Source: Megaustenia siamemsis (lineage: Eukaryota > Mollusca > Gastropoda > Stylommatophora > Ariophantidae). From it: DNA of 64,000 nt. Both the position numbers and the translations under genes were made by a program. This document shows, one piece after another, positions 11,385-21,820 of the stretch. The notes under the pieces are model-generated. The model ran no database searches and was not told the DNA's origin. It worked only from the letters and a program-made list of their open reading frames with translations. The DNA is taken from assembly GCA_032433765.1 (NCBI GenBank), contig JAVIAB010000102.1, forward strand, positions 15,935,232 to 15,999,231, given 5' to 3'. Position 1 is the stretch's first letter, and each line of letters starts with the position of its first letter.

Positions 11385-12262
11385 TTCTTCTTCTTTCCTT
11401 CCTCATTTGCCTTTCAGCGTCGATGGGAGATATAAATTTGCGGTCTTTTGTTCTTCTGTTCGTCTCTGCTGCTGTTAGTGTATCCTACTGCTTCTAATAT
11501 TCCAGCGATCCATCTTTTTCGTGGTCGACCCTTGGGTCTGGTATTCCCACAACGTTTATTAAAGGCTCGTTGTGTTTTGATCTTTCTTCCTTGTCACGTG
11601 GCCAAACCATTTTATTTGTTGTTTATATATTCTATGCCGGGAGCTATTCCTAGCTTTTTTCTCAGTTCTTCATTTCTTATCTTATTTTTCAGACTGTTTC
11701 CTGCCATTCGTCTGACACATTTAATCTCAGTAGAGGTTATTTTTCTTATTGCTCTTGCATCTAGGGGCCAGGTCTGGCGTTGGTAGCACAACGTTGGGAT
11801 AAAGATTGTACTGTACAGTGCCTGTTTTACCTCTGTAGTTATTTCTTTGTTGGACAATAGCGGTGATAATTGTCCAATGATTTAACAAGCTCTGTTGCAT
11901 CTTGATTCTATCTCTGCAGTTTGAGAATTGTCGTTTGTCGCTAAACTTAATAGCTATTTGAATTTCTCTACTTGTTTTAGTTTCCTGCCTTCTATAGTTA
12001 TGTTGATGTTTTGTTTATTTTTGACGAAACTCATGACTTATGTTTTGTTGAGGTTGATGTTCATGTTGTATTTTGTGCCTGAGCTGTTGAGTTTATTTAA
12101 GTGTTCTTGTATGTCTTCTATTGTTTCATGTATTAGTGCCTGATCGTCTGCAAATAAAAGCTCGTTGATCTCCTCTGTCTCTGATGGGTTGGCTAGCTTG
12201 CATGTATAGTCCATGTATGTAATAAACAGTAGGGGGATCGGTCTTCTATTGTTTCATGTACA
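11385..12262 (-). pseudogene. LINE-A copy with intact FADD box
   Basis: The minus strand starts with PLLFITYMDYTCKLANPSE, has the intact RT catalytic box FADD (12143-12154), then SGTKYNMNINLNKT, PTLCYQRQTWPLDARAI and RRMAGNSLKNKIRNEEL (11612-11857), and ends in CGACGCTGAAAGGCAAATGA with a (GAA)n tail. Several frameshifts. It is truncated at nearly the same codon as 2357. A 19-bp sequence TCTTCTATTGTTTCATGTA occurs at 12115 and again at the truncation junction (12242). Confidence 0.88.
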
Positions 12263-12386
12263 TAAATGTTATTTTCAATAATTTCATCTGATGCGTCAAA
12301 TGTACTTCAATGGACAAATAAATGGTTGTATGTCGTACAGTGGTTACTTGCTTACGTTCACCAAGTGACTAAAGGAATAGACCTTT

Positions 12387-12620
12387 TTGTCATCCGCCCT
12401 TAAAATGATGATAAGCGGGCGTGGATGCGTTGTGTTGTTTCAAGTAGAACTGTCACGCCTCTCGGCCACACACACCCGACTCCAGCAAGGCACCTTTCAG
12501 TGCAAGATTGTCTTCCCTGTTGATCACTACCCACTTAGCCAGACTAGACTAATTTCTTTCACCGCGAAGAGGTGGAGTCAGATCTGGAAAGCTGTGGTTC
12601 ACTGAGCCTTTAACCAACCA
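12387..12620 (-). repeat. Rep-M, inverted copy
   Basis: Reverse complement of the Rep-M consensus: GTCATCCGCCCTTAAAATGA at its start matches the end of 12735-12985. It forms a tail-to-tail pair with the next copy, about 115 bp apart. Confidence 0.75.
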
Positions 12621-12734
12621 TCAGCTATGATTCGCTCACAGCTTTCGGCTCTACAGCTTCCTAAAGCCCCTGTCACCAATATTAGCTAAACACTATTTCA
12701 AACTGTTTTTGTCAGCGACCCACATCTAATGGCT

Positions 12735-12985
12735 TGCGGATCGGTGAACCAAAACCATCCAGACCCTGCTCCACCTCTCCGTGGTGCCTCCTGTAAGATA
12801 CTAACCTGTCTAGGCTGGCCAAGCGAGCAGGGATCGAAGAGGGAAGACAACCCGGTACTCAAAAATGTCGTGCTGAAGTCGGATGTGTTGGGCCGAAAGG
12901 CGCAAACATAACAGTTATACTGCAAACCACAACACAACACAGACACGCCCACTTAACATCCTTTTAAGGACGGATGACGAAGAGG
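12735..12985 (+). repeat. Rep-M copy
   Basis: The best-preserved copy. It begins near GGATCGGTGAACC and ends CCTTTTAAGGACGGATGACG. Short frames across it carry no motif. Confidence 0.78.
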
Positions 12986-13179
12986 AATTCTACAATCTAC
13001 GAATACTCTACAATATTTTAGTCATCAGGCGAACGCAAGCAAACTGTTTTTGAATACATTAAGTGTATAACATAACATTCTGCTACTCCTACATCATCAA
13101 ACAACCAGCAAGAAATCATTTCTCCAGAGACAACTGAAGTGTGTCCAGTAGAGGTTACTGAACGGATAGAACAAGTTAA

Positions 13180-13605
13180 AATTGGACTTCCGGTCAATAT
13201 GGCGGATAGGCGGCAAGGAATCGTTGAGGCACTCTCTGAAAGGTTTCCTTGTTGCAGTTTCCTCATATTCCAAGTCCGACTTGATGCCGGAGCTACTGAG
13301 ATTAGTGCTCTGTGCGTTTCACTCGGTGAGCTGTGTGTTTCATCTGGATGGTGTTTCTATATTCAGACTGTTTACGATGAATGTTGATATCTGACGACGA
13401 AGGACAGTTCAGTTGAGTTCACTGTCGGTGCTAATACGCCTTATATCTTTTGACGTGTGCTGTGTTTGCTACGCTGGGGACTGCAGCTGCATTTCTATGT
13501 TCGGATATTCGATGATTAGTTAATTCGGTAGATTCCACTGGCACGGGTGGTTGAGCAATTATGGATTTCCATTCGTTTGAAGTGGTACCGTGGTCTTCGA
13601 TAAAC
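13180..13605 (+). repeat. Rep-R dispersed repeat, copy 1
   Basis: Homologous in order to 60712-61135, 42715-42912 and (inverted) 56372-56805. It starts CTTCCGGTCAATATGGCGGA, then TTCCTCATATTCCAAGTC, TGAGCTGTGTGTTTCAT, and near its end GGTTGAGCAATTATGGATT. It has no coding capacity. The start resembles an ETS site followed by a YY1-type ATGGCGG motif, as in many TATA-less promoters; this is inference only. Confidence 0.8.
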
Positions 13606-13889
13606 TATAACTATAGAAATTTTAATGCTAAACAGTATGTCTATTACATTCTCTCTTCGGTTGGCGTTCTGTGTTTGGTTTGTTCATCTCGTATGTTCGT
13701 TAACTCTGTGACACATCTTACAGCAGCACGTTTGCTATTGAATATCTTCAAATATAACAACTAAAATAAACAACACTACGACATACAATTAATTAGGGGT
13801 TACTGTCATCGCCGGTGCTACGACGTTTGTGCATCTGAGCTGACGCCATCTTCAGTGCTTTTGCTGGAATGTGCTGCGGCTGTGATTAA

Positions 13890-13980
13890 TGCTGGGAAAG
13901 TGCTGAGGTGGGGATCTGAGCACTAGGGAGCTTTCCGTTATGTAATAAAGATGATTTGTTGACTAAACTAAACTAAGCAT
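13890..13980 (+). repeat. Rep-W 3' end-like fragment
   Basis: Carries GGGATCTGAGCACT and ends GACTAAACTAAACTAA, as do 46200-46290 and, inverted, 43370-43440. 13606-13889 is unassigned. Confidence 0.45.
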
Positions 13981-14060
13981 AATTGACTATGTTATAATAA
14001 TACGACAAATGTAAAACGGTAGCAAACACCAAACAGTGTATTAGTATCCATATATCACAC

Positions 14061-14270
14061 CTGCGCGAAAGACACTGTCCACGATAGCTAATTTTTTAGT
14101 TAGCTGAGTAGTAGTGTTCCCTAGCGTTTGGTTTTTCGTGGCAAGGCGCTGTGCCAATGAGTACGGGTTCGATCCTGCTTTGGTCCATATATTGTTCTTT
14201 TTTTTCTGGTGTTATTTGTCATTTTTTCCGAGTGATGTAAACATACCTCTTCCTCTGAAATGATTCGTTG
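14061..14270 (+). mobile_element. SINE-3 copy
   Basis: Same 215 bp as in 10008-10222, including TTAGTTAGCTGAGTAG, CGTGGCAAGGCGCTGTGCC, the B box CGGGTTCGATCCTG and ATTTTTTCCGAGTGATGTAA. 14271-14526 is unassigned. Confidence 0.85.
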
Positions 14271-15190
14271 ATCTATCGCCTCTGAAGTTTCCCTCCATAA
14301 TAATATTCATGTATTATTATTTGTCTCCAGTATCCATACATTTGCAAGGTCCCTCGATTCACTTATTTGTGTTATAGTCAGTATCATGTAAGGTCGCCTC
14401 CACTTTCCAAGAGTCATCGTTACTAACATTCCTTCTCTCGTTCTATAAGATCTGGTGTGTGTGCGCTTCTCTCTGGTGCCGAGGTGGCTTCAAGATTCTG
14501 GCCTGGCTTGGTGGCTTTTTGGGTAGACAACTTGAGTTATTGAGTTATTTGCGGGTCATCATCATTGCACTCTGAACATGTCCATAGGTGCTCAGATCCC
14601 CTCCTCAGCAATTCCCTCAGTGTCCAGCGACTGACGACTCCAGTTCTATGTTGGTTGATAAGTCTTCTTACACGGCCACTAAGTGTCTCATTTCTGGATG
14701 TGCCCATCTTAACTGCCATTTCCATCATCCGATGAAGTGACGTGGATCTGTGTTTGTCGAAGTCCTGTGCTCTTCCCACATCTCGGAGGGCATTGATGAT
14801 GTCCGCCCGATCCATTGGTTGCCCGTCCTCAACGACAGCACGGCTAGCCAACCTGTCCGCTCTTTCATTTCCCGTACTTCCGCATGTCCAGGGACATAGA
14901 CAAAGGTGACCTTACGTATTTTGGATTTCTGCAACGACTCTACCCATTGCATGCGTACAGAGCCCGCCTCCACTTTTTTTTATCATGCTCATCGAATCAC
15001 TCAGTATACATGCGTGGGTGTAGTCTTGTGACTCTAACCATTTGAATGCCTTGGTCACTGCCATCACCTCCATTGTCATGCTACTCGTGGTCATGACGTA
15101 TGCACCACTGTCTTCCTTGACTATTCTGCCTGCCGAGCGTGCTGTAAATGTCCTTGCAATTCTTTGGTGTCGTCTTACAGATCCGTCTGT

Positions 15191-16201
15191 TTAGATGACT
15201 GCATCTTTCTCATCGGTGTTATCGCAGATGAGACCGTTGACCTCAGCATTATCCACGACCGGGTTCTGTTCCCTACTTTTCCTGTCGAGTGTGACAATAC
15301 ATGAGAAAGTCCCCTTGAATGACGGAGGCACCGGTATCCACTCCTCACCAACGCTGATATTGGTAAGCCCACAGACCTGTTTAATGACATCTTCTGCTCG
15401 GCCCACCCATGATTTGCCTCTTTTTAGCCTGGTACCTTTCTCTGTGTTGAGCACGTGGTGCAATGGATGCTCTGTATCTGTACTAATCTTCAGGTATGCT
15501 CGTGCTCTCCAGATCTTGATTCTGTCATCCATGGTTGGAAAGTCAAGAAGATACCTCATTGCCACACAGGGAGTGTCCCTCGTACATCCCAGGATAATGC
15601 GCATGGCGTCATTTTGTATTTTCTCCAGCCTATCAATTTGATTCGTACTGACAGTAAGAATTGTCAGGACATACTCGATTGGTGCGAGGACTAATCCCTG
15701 GAACAGAAGAGTAAGTAGCCTCTGCTCGATGTTGGCAGCTGCCATGACCTTCAAGGCGGCTAATCCTTTGCGGGATTTTGTTATCACATGGTGGACGTGG
15801 TCCCGAAAACACAGGCTGCGATCAAACTTAACTCCGAGGTATGTCATCAACATGTCCCTGGTCACCTCATCAGCTCCCATTCGTACTACCGGTGTGGTCG
15901 TATTAACGATATGATTGTTAAGGGAGAACCATGAAACTGATGCTTTATTAGGATTAACCAAGGCACCTGAAACCCCACACCAGGAAGAAATGCGATCGAG
16001 TTCGTCTTGCATTGTGGAGGCGATTCCCCGTCTGTCTCTTCCCTGTCGATATACCAGAATATCATTAGCAAATGTCATAGTTCTTCCCCTCCCATCCAGC
16101 TGTTGTTCCATGGTCGTTAATGTGTTAAATAGAACTGGTGACAATGGTGATCCTCGTGCGCCCTGGACAAATGGATGTTGGCTCGGAAGACCAACTTCCA
16201 C
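15191..16201 (-). CDS. LINE-E reverse transcriptase, partial (336 codons, inactive)
   Basis: Longest frame of LINE-E copy 2. It holds the G-SPLSPVLFN strand, the catalytic box and the RT thumb (FDRSLCFRDHVHHVITKSRK), then the long linker that precedes RNase H (LDFPTMDDRIKIWRARAYL), and stops at the start of RNase H. The catalytic box reads FAND instead of FADD (Asn codon 16064-16066), removing a metal-binding Asp. The Met at 16201 is internal to the ancestral protein, not a true start. RNase H follows in other frames. Confidence 0.88.
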   Translation of the reverse strand: MEVGLPSQHPFVQGARGSPLSPVLFNTLTTMEQQLDGRGRTMTFANDILVYRQGRDRRGIASTMQDELDRISSWCGVSGALVNPNKASVSWFSLNNHIVNTTTPVVRMGADEVTRDMLMTYLGVKFDRSLCFRDHVHHVITKSRKGLAALKVMAAANIEQRLLTLLFQGLVLAPIEYVLTILTVSTNQIDRLEKIQNDAMRIILGCTRDTPCVAMRYLLDFPTMDDRIKIWRARAYLKISTDTEHPLHHVLNTEKGTRLKRGKSWVGRAEDVIKQVCGLTNISVGEEWIPVPPSFKGTFSCIVTLDRKSREQNPVVDNAEVNGLICDNTDEKDAVI

Positions 16202-16421
16202 ATCTGAGTATCACCTTCCTCTGAAACAGTGCCGCGGCGATCCATCTAATGAAGAAGGGGTACACCGCCAGTTTGAGGAGCATATGCATGAGATATTCAA
16301 ATGGTACTCTGTTGTATGCATCCTCCAGATCTATAGCAGCAGCACATGTCTCCTCTCGTCTGTGGAAGCCTTCGAAGACGTCATAGGCAAAGACTGCCGC
16401 ATTGAGCCATGTCTCTTTGTT

Positions 16422-16786
16422 ATATATATAACCTTCACCTCTAGTAACTCGGGCAGATGGTGCTCGTAAACCTGGGAGGGCCGACCATCTAAGGGCAGAA
16501 TCCCCAGACAGAAAATATCATCTGCTGCCTTGCAGGACAATTGGGGACAAATCAAAGGCTAAGGAATGCAAACCTGAATAAAATGCTGGCTGAAATCGGA
16601 TGCAATGGGCCACTGGCGCAGAACACAGTGCAAAGGTTCAATCAGAGTGGATCTGGCAGACTCTAAATGTGATTTTCTGTCTGTGGGGGCGATCAACACA
16701 CTTAGCATGACAGCTGACTTCATGTGAGAGTCTGGAATCCTACTCTGATTGAGTCCTGATCGCAGAGAGAGAGATATATATAACCT
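16422..16786. mobile_element. 339-bp insertion in LINE-E with 13-bp TSD
   Basis: ATATATATAACCT is duplicated at 16422-16434 and 16774-16786. LINE-E copy 1 has a single site (TATCTATAACCT) and reads straight through. The insert has a segment CTGAAATCGGATGCAATGGG resembling the Rep-M core, but the rest is not recognised. Length and TSD fit a retroposed SINE. Confidence 0.85.
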
Positions 16787-16949
16787 CCGAGAGTGGGTGG
16801 GAATGCTCGTTTCTGTTCAAGGTGACAGGTGAGGACACGGGCAACTATTTTCTCCAGCACCCTGCCCGCAGTGTTCTGCATTGTGATGACAAGACAACTT
16901 GTGTTGTTTGAAGGTAATTTTAGTATCATAGCGCCATTTGTTCTCTACT

Positions 16950-17240
16950 TGATCTATCATTATCAAGTACAGGGCCTGCTGGTGTACGTGATCATGTCTC
17001 TCCACAACTTTCGATCTCGACAGTTATTTATCATTTCTGTTGTTGACCTTCTGTCAAGTCATTCTATTAAGCTGTCTGGTATCTTTTCTCTTTGCTTCCC
17101 TCTATCTCTCCGTCCCTCAATTTTCCCGGTTGTCACAATATATTCCAGCTGTTCCCTTCTCATTACATGGCCAAAAAATGGTGATTGTTTCTTCTTAATA
17201 TTGGAAATGAGCTCTCTTGTTGTTTTGACCTCTTTTACAA
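16950..17240 (-). mobile_element. LINE-C 3' end
   Basis: The minus strand encodes FFGHVMRREQLEYIVTTGK and IEGRRDRGKQREKIPDSL (17059-17240), the basic C-terminal domain of LINE-C. The 3' end lies next to TATCATTATCAAGTA. 5' of 17240 the frame continues into unrelated sequence. Confidence 0.87.
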
Positions 17241-17382
17241 CGTTTCCATATGGTCTATATCCACCTATTGACTTGATTATTGCCCTAGACGGGTGAGACA
17301 TTTTCGTGCATTCTTTGGAGTTGGCCAAACATTGTCGCCTACGTGTTTAGTACAGGCTGGCTCAGTGCCCGAACATTTTCTA

Positions 17383-17700
17383 CTGTTCTCATTTCTATGT
17401 CTGTCCCTTCAAAACTGGTCATGATGCTCTTCTCAGACATCTCATTTCATTGTCGGTCTCTCAATGACTCTCATGTCGCTCTTCACAGACATGGCATTTC
17501 TTTGCCTGTCTACATTCATCACAGCCCGTCGGAAAGAATCCCTGCCTCTAACCAGATCTCCTACTCCTGTTATCATGTTCGAGGTCTCTGGTGTCTTGAA
17601 ACCGTCTTCGTTTTGGTCTCCCACTGTCACATCTCCCAGGAACCATGCCCTCCATTAACGTTCTTTCCAGCCCGCTGCGTGTTTTAACGGGGCCATGGTA
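17383..17700 (-). mobile_element. LINE-G C-terminal region, single-copy form
   Basis: The minus strand encodes ERTLMEGMVPGRCDSGRPK, then RGRDSFRRAVMNVDRQ (17442-17630). The second segment is the same coding sequence that makes up the 61-bp satellite at 25400-30085, here present once. A degenerate duplication of the last segment lies at 17385-17475. Confidence 0.82.
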
Positions 17701-17834
17701 TTTTCACTTCCTCTGCAAGATGATTTTTATGAGTCAGTTCTTTTCAAAATGTAGATCTTTTAATGTGTCTTCATTGATTATCTTCTTATGTGGCATCTGT
17801 TTCTGATGTGAAGCGTCACCGAAGAAAGGTGGAA

Positions 17835-17935
17835 TGTATACTGTGTGTAGATGGTATATTGCTTGTTCGGGGGCTGCTTGGTATCGAGACAGAGGTTGTG
17901 GGTTCAAATCCCGGCTGAACCAGTTGGGATTTTTA
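17835..17935 (+). mobile_element. tRNA-like SINE head
   Basis: GGTTCAAATCCCGGCTGAAC (B box region) follows GGGGCTGCTTGGTATCGAGA. The flanks do not complete a clean cloverleaf, so it is more likely a SINE relic than a tRNA gene. 17701-17834 and 17936-18415 are unassigned. Confidence 0.5.
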
Positions 17936-18416
17936 TTTATGATTTCTCTCTGCTGCAATCATTCCTATTCTCAGCAGCGAGACCTGCCGGCTTGAAACGT
18001 CAATTACTCATCGACGGGAAAAAATAGTAATAACTCCGAAGACTGAGTTGTTTGCCTGTGCGGCGAGGGGCCCCTGTGCACATTGCTACCAGGGAAAATC
18101 GGATTAACACACAAAATTCAATTCCTAGTCTCTAGGAAGTTCGCTAGAAGTGAAAGCTGGCGAACGTTAAAAGAAAAATGATTGTTTGTTCGTCTAGTCA
18201 CTTCCCATTTGGATGTAGCGTAATTCTTGGACGTACCAGGACGTTCTTGGAAAAGACATGTTTACGTTCTTGCATTTCTCTTTGATTGCACAGGTTTTGT
18301 TGAGTTGTCTCCTAGATCGCTGGTCATCCACTTTGTTATTCGATATCTCTATTTTTTGGCAATCTGGAGTCGCTAGTTGTTTCTAGGGTGAACACCGTCT
18401 GCCATCTTCGTAGGCA

Positions 18417-18458
18417 TAACAGCCTACGCCAACCGGTATGGCACATGATTATGATAGA
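18417..18458 (+). mobile_element. LINE-B 3' end, about 40 bp
   Basis: ACGCCAACCGGTATGGCACA plus TGATTATGAT matches the extreme 3' end of LINE-B at 47282-47309 and 53153-53190: a severely truncated insertion. 18459-18985 is unassigned. Confidence 0.65.
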
Positions 18459-18987
18459 ATTTAGAATACAATTTCTGCTCGAATCACAAGACATAACACG
18501 ACAGACATTCACAAAACTTGGGTGATCAATTTTTAATCGTTAATGTCCTTCCTTTTAACCAAAAATACTGGTAACTGTACAGTCATGATATGCCTTTTGT
18601 TGCTTCCTTTACATCTCTGTTTCCAAATGTAAGGACAAGGCTTTGATACATGTATTTGTATTGTTCACACTACCAGTTTATTGTCAACCATTTTTACTCT
18701 CAGCTAGTAGACAGTCGTTCGCAGTAAGGAGCAGTTTACTGTTTATTTCTCATCTTTAGACTCCCCAAAAATCGTGTCAATGGTGTCGAGTTTGATATTT
18801 GTTGCGAAATCAGAAACCCAGCCCACTGATTTCGGATTTCATTAGATCGAGAGTTTACAGTATTGCCAAATCCGATATAAGTGTGATAGGTTTTCCATCG
18901 ATCTGCTGGCAGGAGATGTTGTTAGACTTCTCGTTCTTCCGGTATTGTTACAATGAGTTGTTACCTCTTCACAGTTGTAGAGAATGA

Positions 18988-19085
18988 ATCTGTTGTTATT
19001 ATCATTACTATTATTATTATGTACTATTATTACTATTACTATTATTATTACAATTATTATTATAATATTATTATTACTGTTATTT
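18988..19085. repeat. ATT microsatellite
   Basis: Imperfect (ATT)n. Confidence 0.95.
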
Positions 19086-19550
19086 TGAGCTTTCTAAAAA
19101 ATGAGGAAGATGCTATGCAATCCATTTTTGACAATAGAAACATGAAAAAGAGTTCTTAAATGTTATGTCTTAACATATGGTTGTGAATCACTGACAATAG
19201 GACAACAGACAAGAAAATCACTGGAGTCTGTAGACATGTGGTTTTACAGAAGAATGTTAAGAATACCATGACCAGCTAAGAAGAGTAATGAAAATGTTCT
19301 GAAAAAGGGCAAAGCAAAAAGAGAGCTAATTTCCAATATTAGAAAGAAACAATCATCATTTTTTGGCCATGTAATGAGAAGGGAACGGCTGGAATATATT
19401 GTGACAACTGGAAAAATTCGAGGGACGAAGAGATAGAGGAAAGCAAAGAGAAAAAATAACAGACAGCTTAAGAGAATGGCTTGGCAGTGAGTCAACAACA
19501 GAAATGATAAATAACTGCCGAAGTTCGAAAGTTGTGAAAAGTCATGATCA
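19086..19550 (+). pseudogene. LINE-C C-terminal fragment
   Basis: Decoded in shifting frames: FLKNEEDAMQSIFDNRN, then CYVLTYGCESLTIGQQTRKS, MWFYRRMLRIPW, SNIRKKQSSFFGHVMRRE and EYIVTTGK. It stops just short of the usual Gly-Thr end and is followed directly by the ATT tract, where other copies have (GAT)n. Confidence 0.85.
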
Positions 19551-19554
19551 CCTA

Positions 19555-20205
19555 CTGTTTTTATTATTATTACTGTTGTTGTTATTATTATTATTATTAC
19601 TGTTATTATTATTGATGTTGTTGTTATTATTACTATTATTACTGTTATTATTATTGCTGTTGTTGTTATTATTACTATTATTACTGTTATTATTATTACT
19701 GTTGTTGTTATTATTACTATTATTATTGTTATTATTATTACTGTTGTTGTTATTATTATTACTATTATTATTACTATTATTATTACTGTTATTATTATTA
19801 TTATTACTGTTATTATTATTATTACTATTATTATTATTACTGTTATTATTGTTATTATTATTATATTATTATTACTATTATTATTATTACTAATGTTATT
19901 ACTATTATTATTACTAATGTTATTACTATTATTATTACTAATGTTATTACTATTATTATTACTAATGTTATTACTATTATTATTATATTATTATTACTAT
20001 TATTATTACTAATGTTATTACTATTATTATTATATTATTATTACTATTATCATTATATTATTATTACTATTATTATTATATTATTACTATTATTATTATT
20101 ATTATTACTATTAGTATTATATTATTATTACTATTAGTATTATATTATGATTATATTATTATTGTATTATTATTACTATTATTATTATATTATTATTACT
20201 ATTTT
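19555..20205. repeat. Long (TTA/TTG)n microsatellite
   Basis: About 650 bp of ATT-type triplets with GTT and ACT variants. The poly-Leu/Tyr frame across it is meaningless. 20206-20654 is unassigned. Confidence 0.98.
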
Positions 20206-20654
20206 TTTTAAATAGGCAATGTAAAAGATCGATTTCGAAATGACAAAACTCATATCCGGAAATATAAACGAAAAAAAAACCAAATGAACAAATTTCTAAT
20301 TCTGGAATTCTTGTCACGGCTTTCTTGAAACTTTCGAGTTTGACAATAAATGATGTATTGAAGCTCCTTCCTCTATAATCGTCTTTTTATTTCTTCCTAA
20401 ATTTGAGAGAAAACGACAGAACGAAAGATAGAAGGGGAGAGAGATGATTGATGGAGGTGCATGTTAAGAGGTTCAGAGATGCGGAAGTCAAGCCGGCAAT
20501 AAATATAAAGAGATTTGGAAACAAATCAAGCAGGCTACATGAATGACTATATAGCGTTGGTTCCATGTGTTATCTATTCACAAGAACTGCACACCTATGG
20601 GAATGCCTCGAGTGTTGCACGAAAGGTTTTTTTTTAAATAGTAAACTCATCATT

Positions 20655-21820
20655 ATTTTGCACCACCATCATCATCATGTGTCATGCGCTAGGCCATCAT
20701 CTCGCCATATCTCTGAGAGCCAGATCTTACTGTCGTTGTTTAAACCCCTTCGTGTCACGCCGCTCAACTCTCTTCTACTTCCCTCGTTGACTTCCTCTAT
20801 CTCTGTTCCCCCAATGTTTGTTTCCTAATGTCAAAACATTATACAGTTGCCCTATTCGCATCACATGAGCACAGAAAGTGGATCGTTTTCTGAGAGAAAT
20901 TAAAAGCTGTTTGGTGTATTCTGGTCTCTCTCAGGTCCTTCCCATTGTTCATTTTAGCCGCCCATGGTATTCTCAACATTCTTCTGTAAAGCCACAATCT
21001 GTGTCCTCCAAGTACCTTCTTGCTTGTTCACGATCGTCCATGATTCGCTACCATATATAAGGATTGGCTCTATGTAACATTGAAGAACTCTTTTTCTAAC
21101 TTCTATTGACAAAGATGGGTTGCAGAAAATGTTATTAATTTGACAGAAAGCTGCCTTTACCCCCTGACTATTTCACATTTAATGCCAGAAATAGATCTTC
21201 CATCCGAGGTTATTATAGTGGTCAGATTTGTGAATGAATTGTCTTTGTGAAGCTCTCTACATATTTTGATGATCCTCTTTGGAGAAGTCTTTCCCTTTGA
21301 CATGACCGATAATTACGTTTTCTTGTTGTTTAGATTAAGTACTATGTTCTCACTTTCTCTTACTATCTCATCAATTATTGATTGTAGCACTTTGTCATTT
21401 GTTGCGATTAAGACAGTATCATCAGCATATCTTGGAATAAGGAGGGAACAGGTAAATAATTGCAACGCTGCGGTAAAGCTGGTAGCAAAGAGCCTGTGGT
21501 ATGGTGTGCTAAACACTCCTAAGTATGATGACAGCTTTACAAGGAAGGAACATAACACAATACTGACGTTTCGGCCTGTGGCCTTCTTCAGAATACAAGG
21601 ACAACGACAACAAATGGTGAAGCACAATTAGCTATAACTACATGTTAGATGATCAAGTGGAGGGCTAGGAAAGTAGGATGTAGAAATAAAATCCCCCTAT
21701 CTTGGAATAACATTACCTTCACCAACTGTTATCCCTGGCTTACAGATCTCTAAATGATTTCACTAAATAGATCACGTGACAACACATAACCTTGTCGTAC
21801 TCCTTGTTTTACAGGCCGCA
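20655..21820 (-). pseudogene. LINE-C copy: RT domain and C-terminus
   Basis: The minus strand reads, from high to low coordinate: NKINNQIGN, PVKQGVRQGYVLSRDLFSE (RT fingers/palm), RYADDTVLIATNDKVLQSII (catalytic YADD intact), then YGSESW-type thumb remnants near 21030 and a strongly decayed basic C-terminus, ending in ATCATCATC at about 20655. Interrupted at 21441-21697 by a TSD-flanked insert. Its 5' side dissolves into the 37-bp array. Confidence 0.85.
21428..21710 (-). mobile_element. 257-bp insertion at the YADD codons, 13-bp TSD
   Basis: TATCTTGGAATAA is duplicated at 21428-21440 and 21698-21710. Removing the insert restores the RT frame through the YADD box. On the minus strand the insert contains CTGAAGA, a 4-bp stem GGCC..GGCC and CGAAACGTC at 21591-21565. 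It encodes nothing. It could be a SINE or the end of a Penelope-like element. Confidence 0.8.

Larger units (their letters stand above)
14527..16890 (-). pseudogene. LINE-E copy 2 (RT, RNase H)
   Basis: Minus-strand order: RT palm (16201 down), about 250 codons of thumb/linker, RNase H (15180-14870), and the Cys-containing C-terminus (HLWTCSECNDDD, 14537 side). The octamer tail GAGTTATT lies at 14530-14545. The copy is interrupted at 16435-16773 by another element. Several frameshifts divide RNase H. 5' truncated near 16890. Confidence 0.9.

Noticed and set aside
12233..12262. Target-site duplication around the LINE-A copy from the 19-bp repeat
   Set aside because: One copy of the repeat is inside LINE-A coding sequence (12115), so it is a junction micro-duplication, not a TSD.
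15195..15641. 148-residue plus-strand frame, and its twin at 36956-37402
   Set aside because: Exact antisense shadows of the LINE-E linker and RNase H; similarity between the two only reflects the LINE.
17835..17935. Functional tRNA gene
   Set aside because: The B box is good but the arms do not form a full cloverleaf by eye; also true for 39700-39800 and 42605-42685. Better read as SINE heads.
19504..19893. 129-residue poly-Leu/Tyr protein
   Set aside because: Translation of the ATT/GTT microsatellite; no coding signal.
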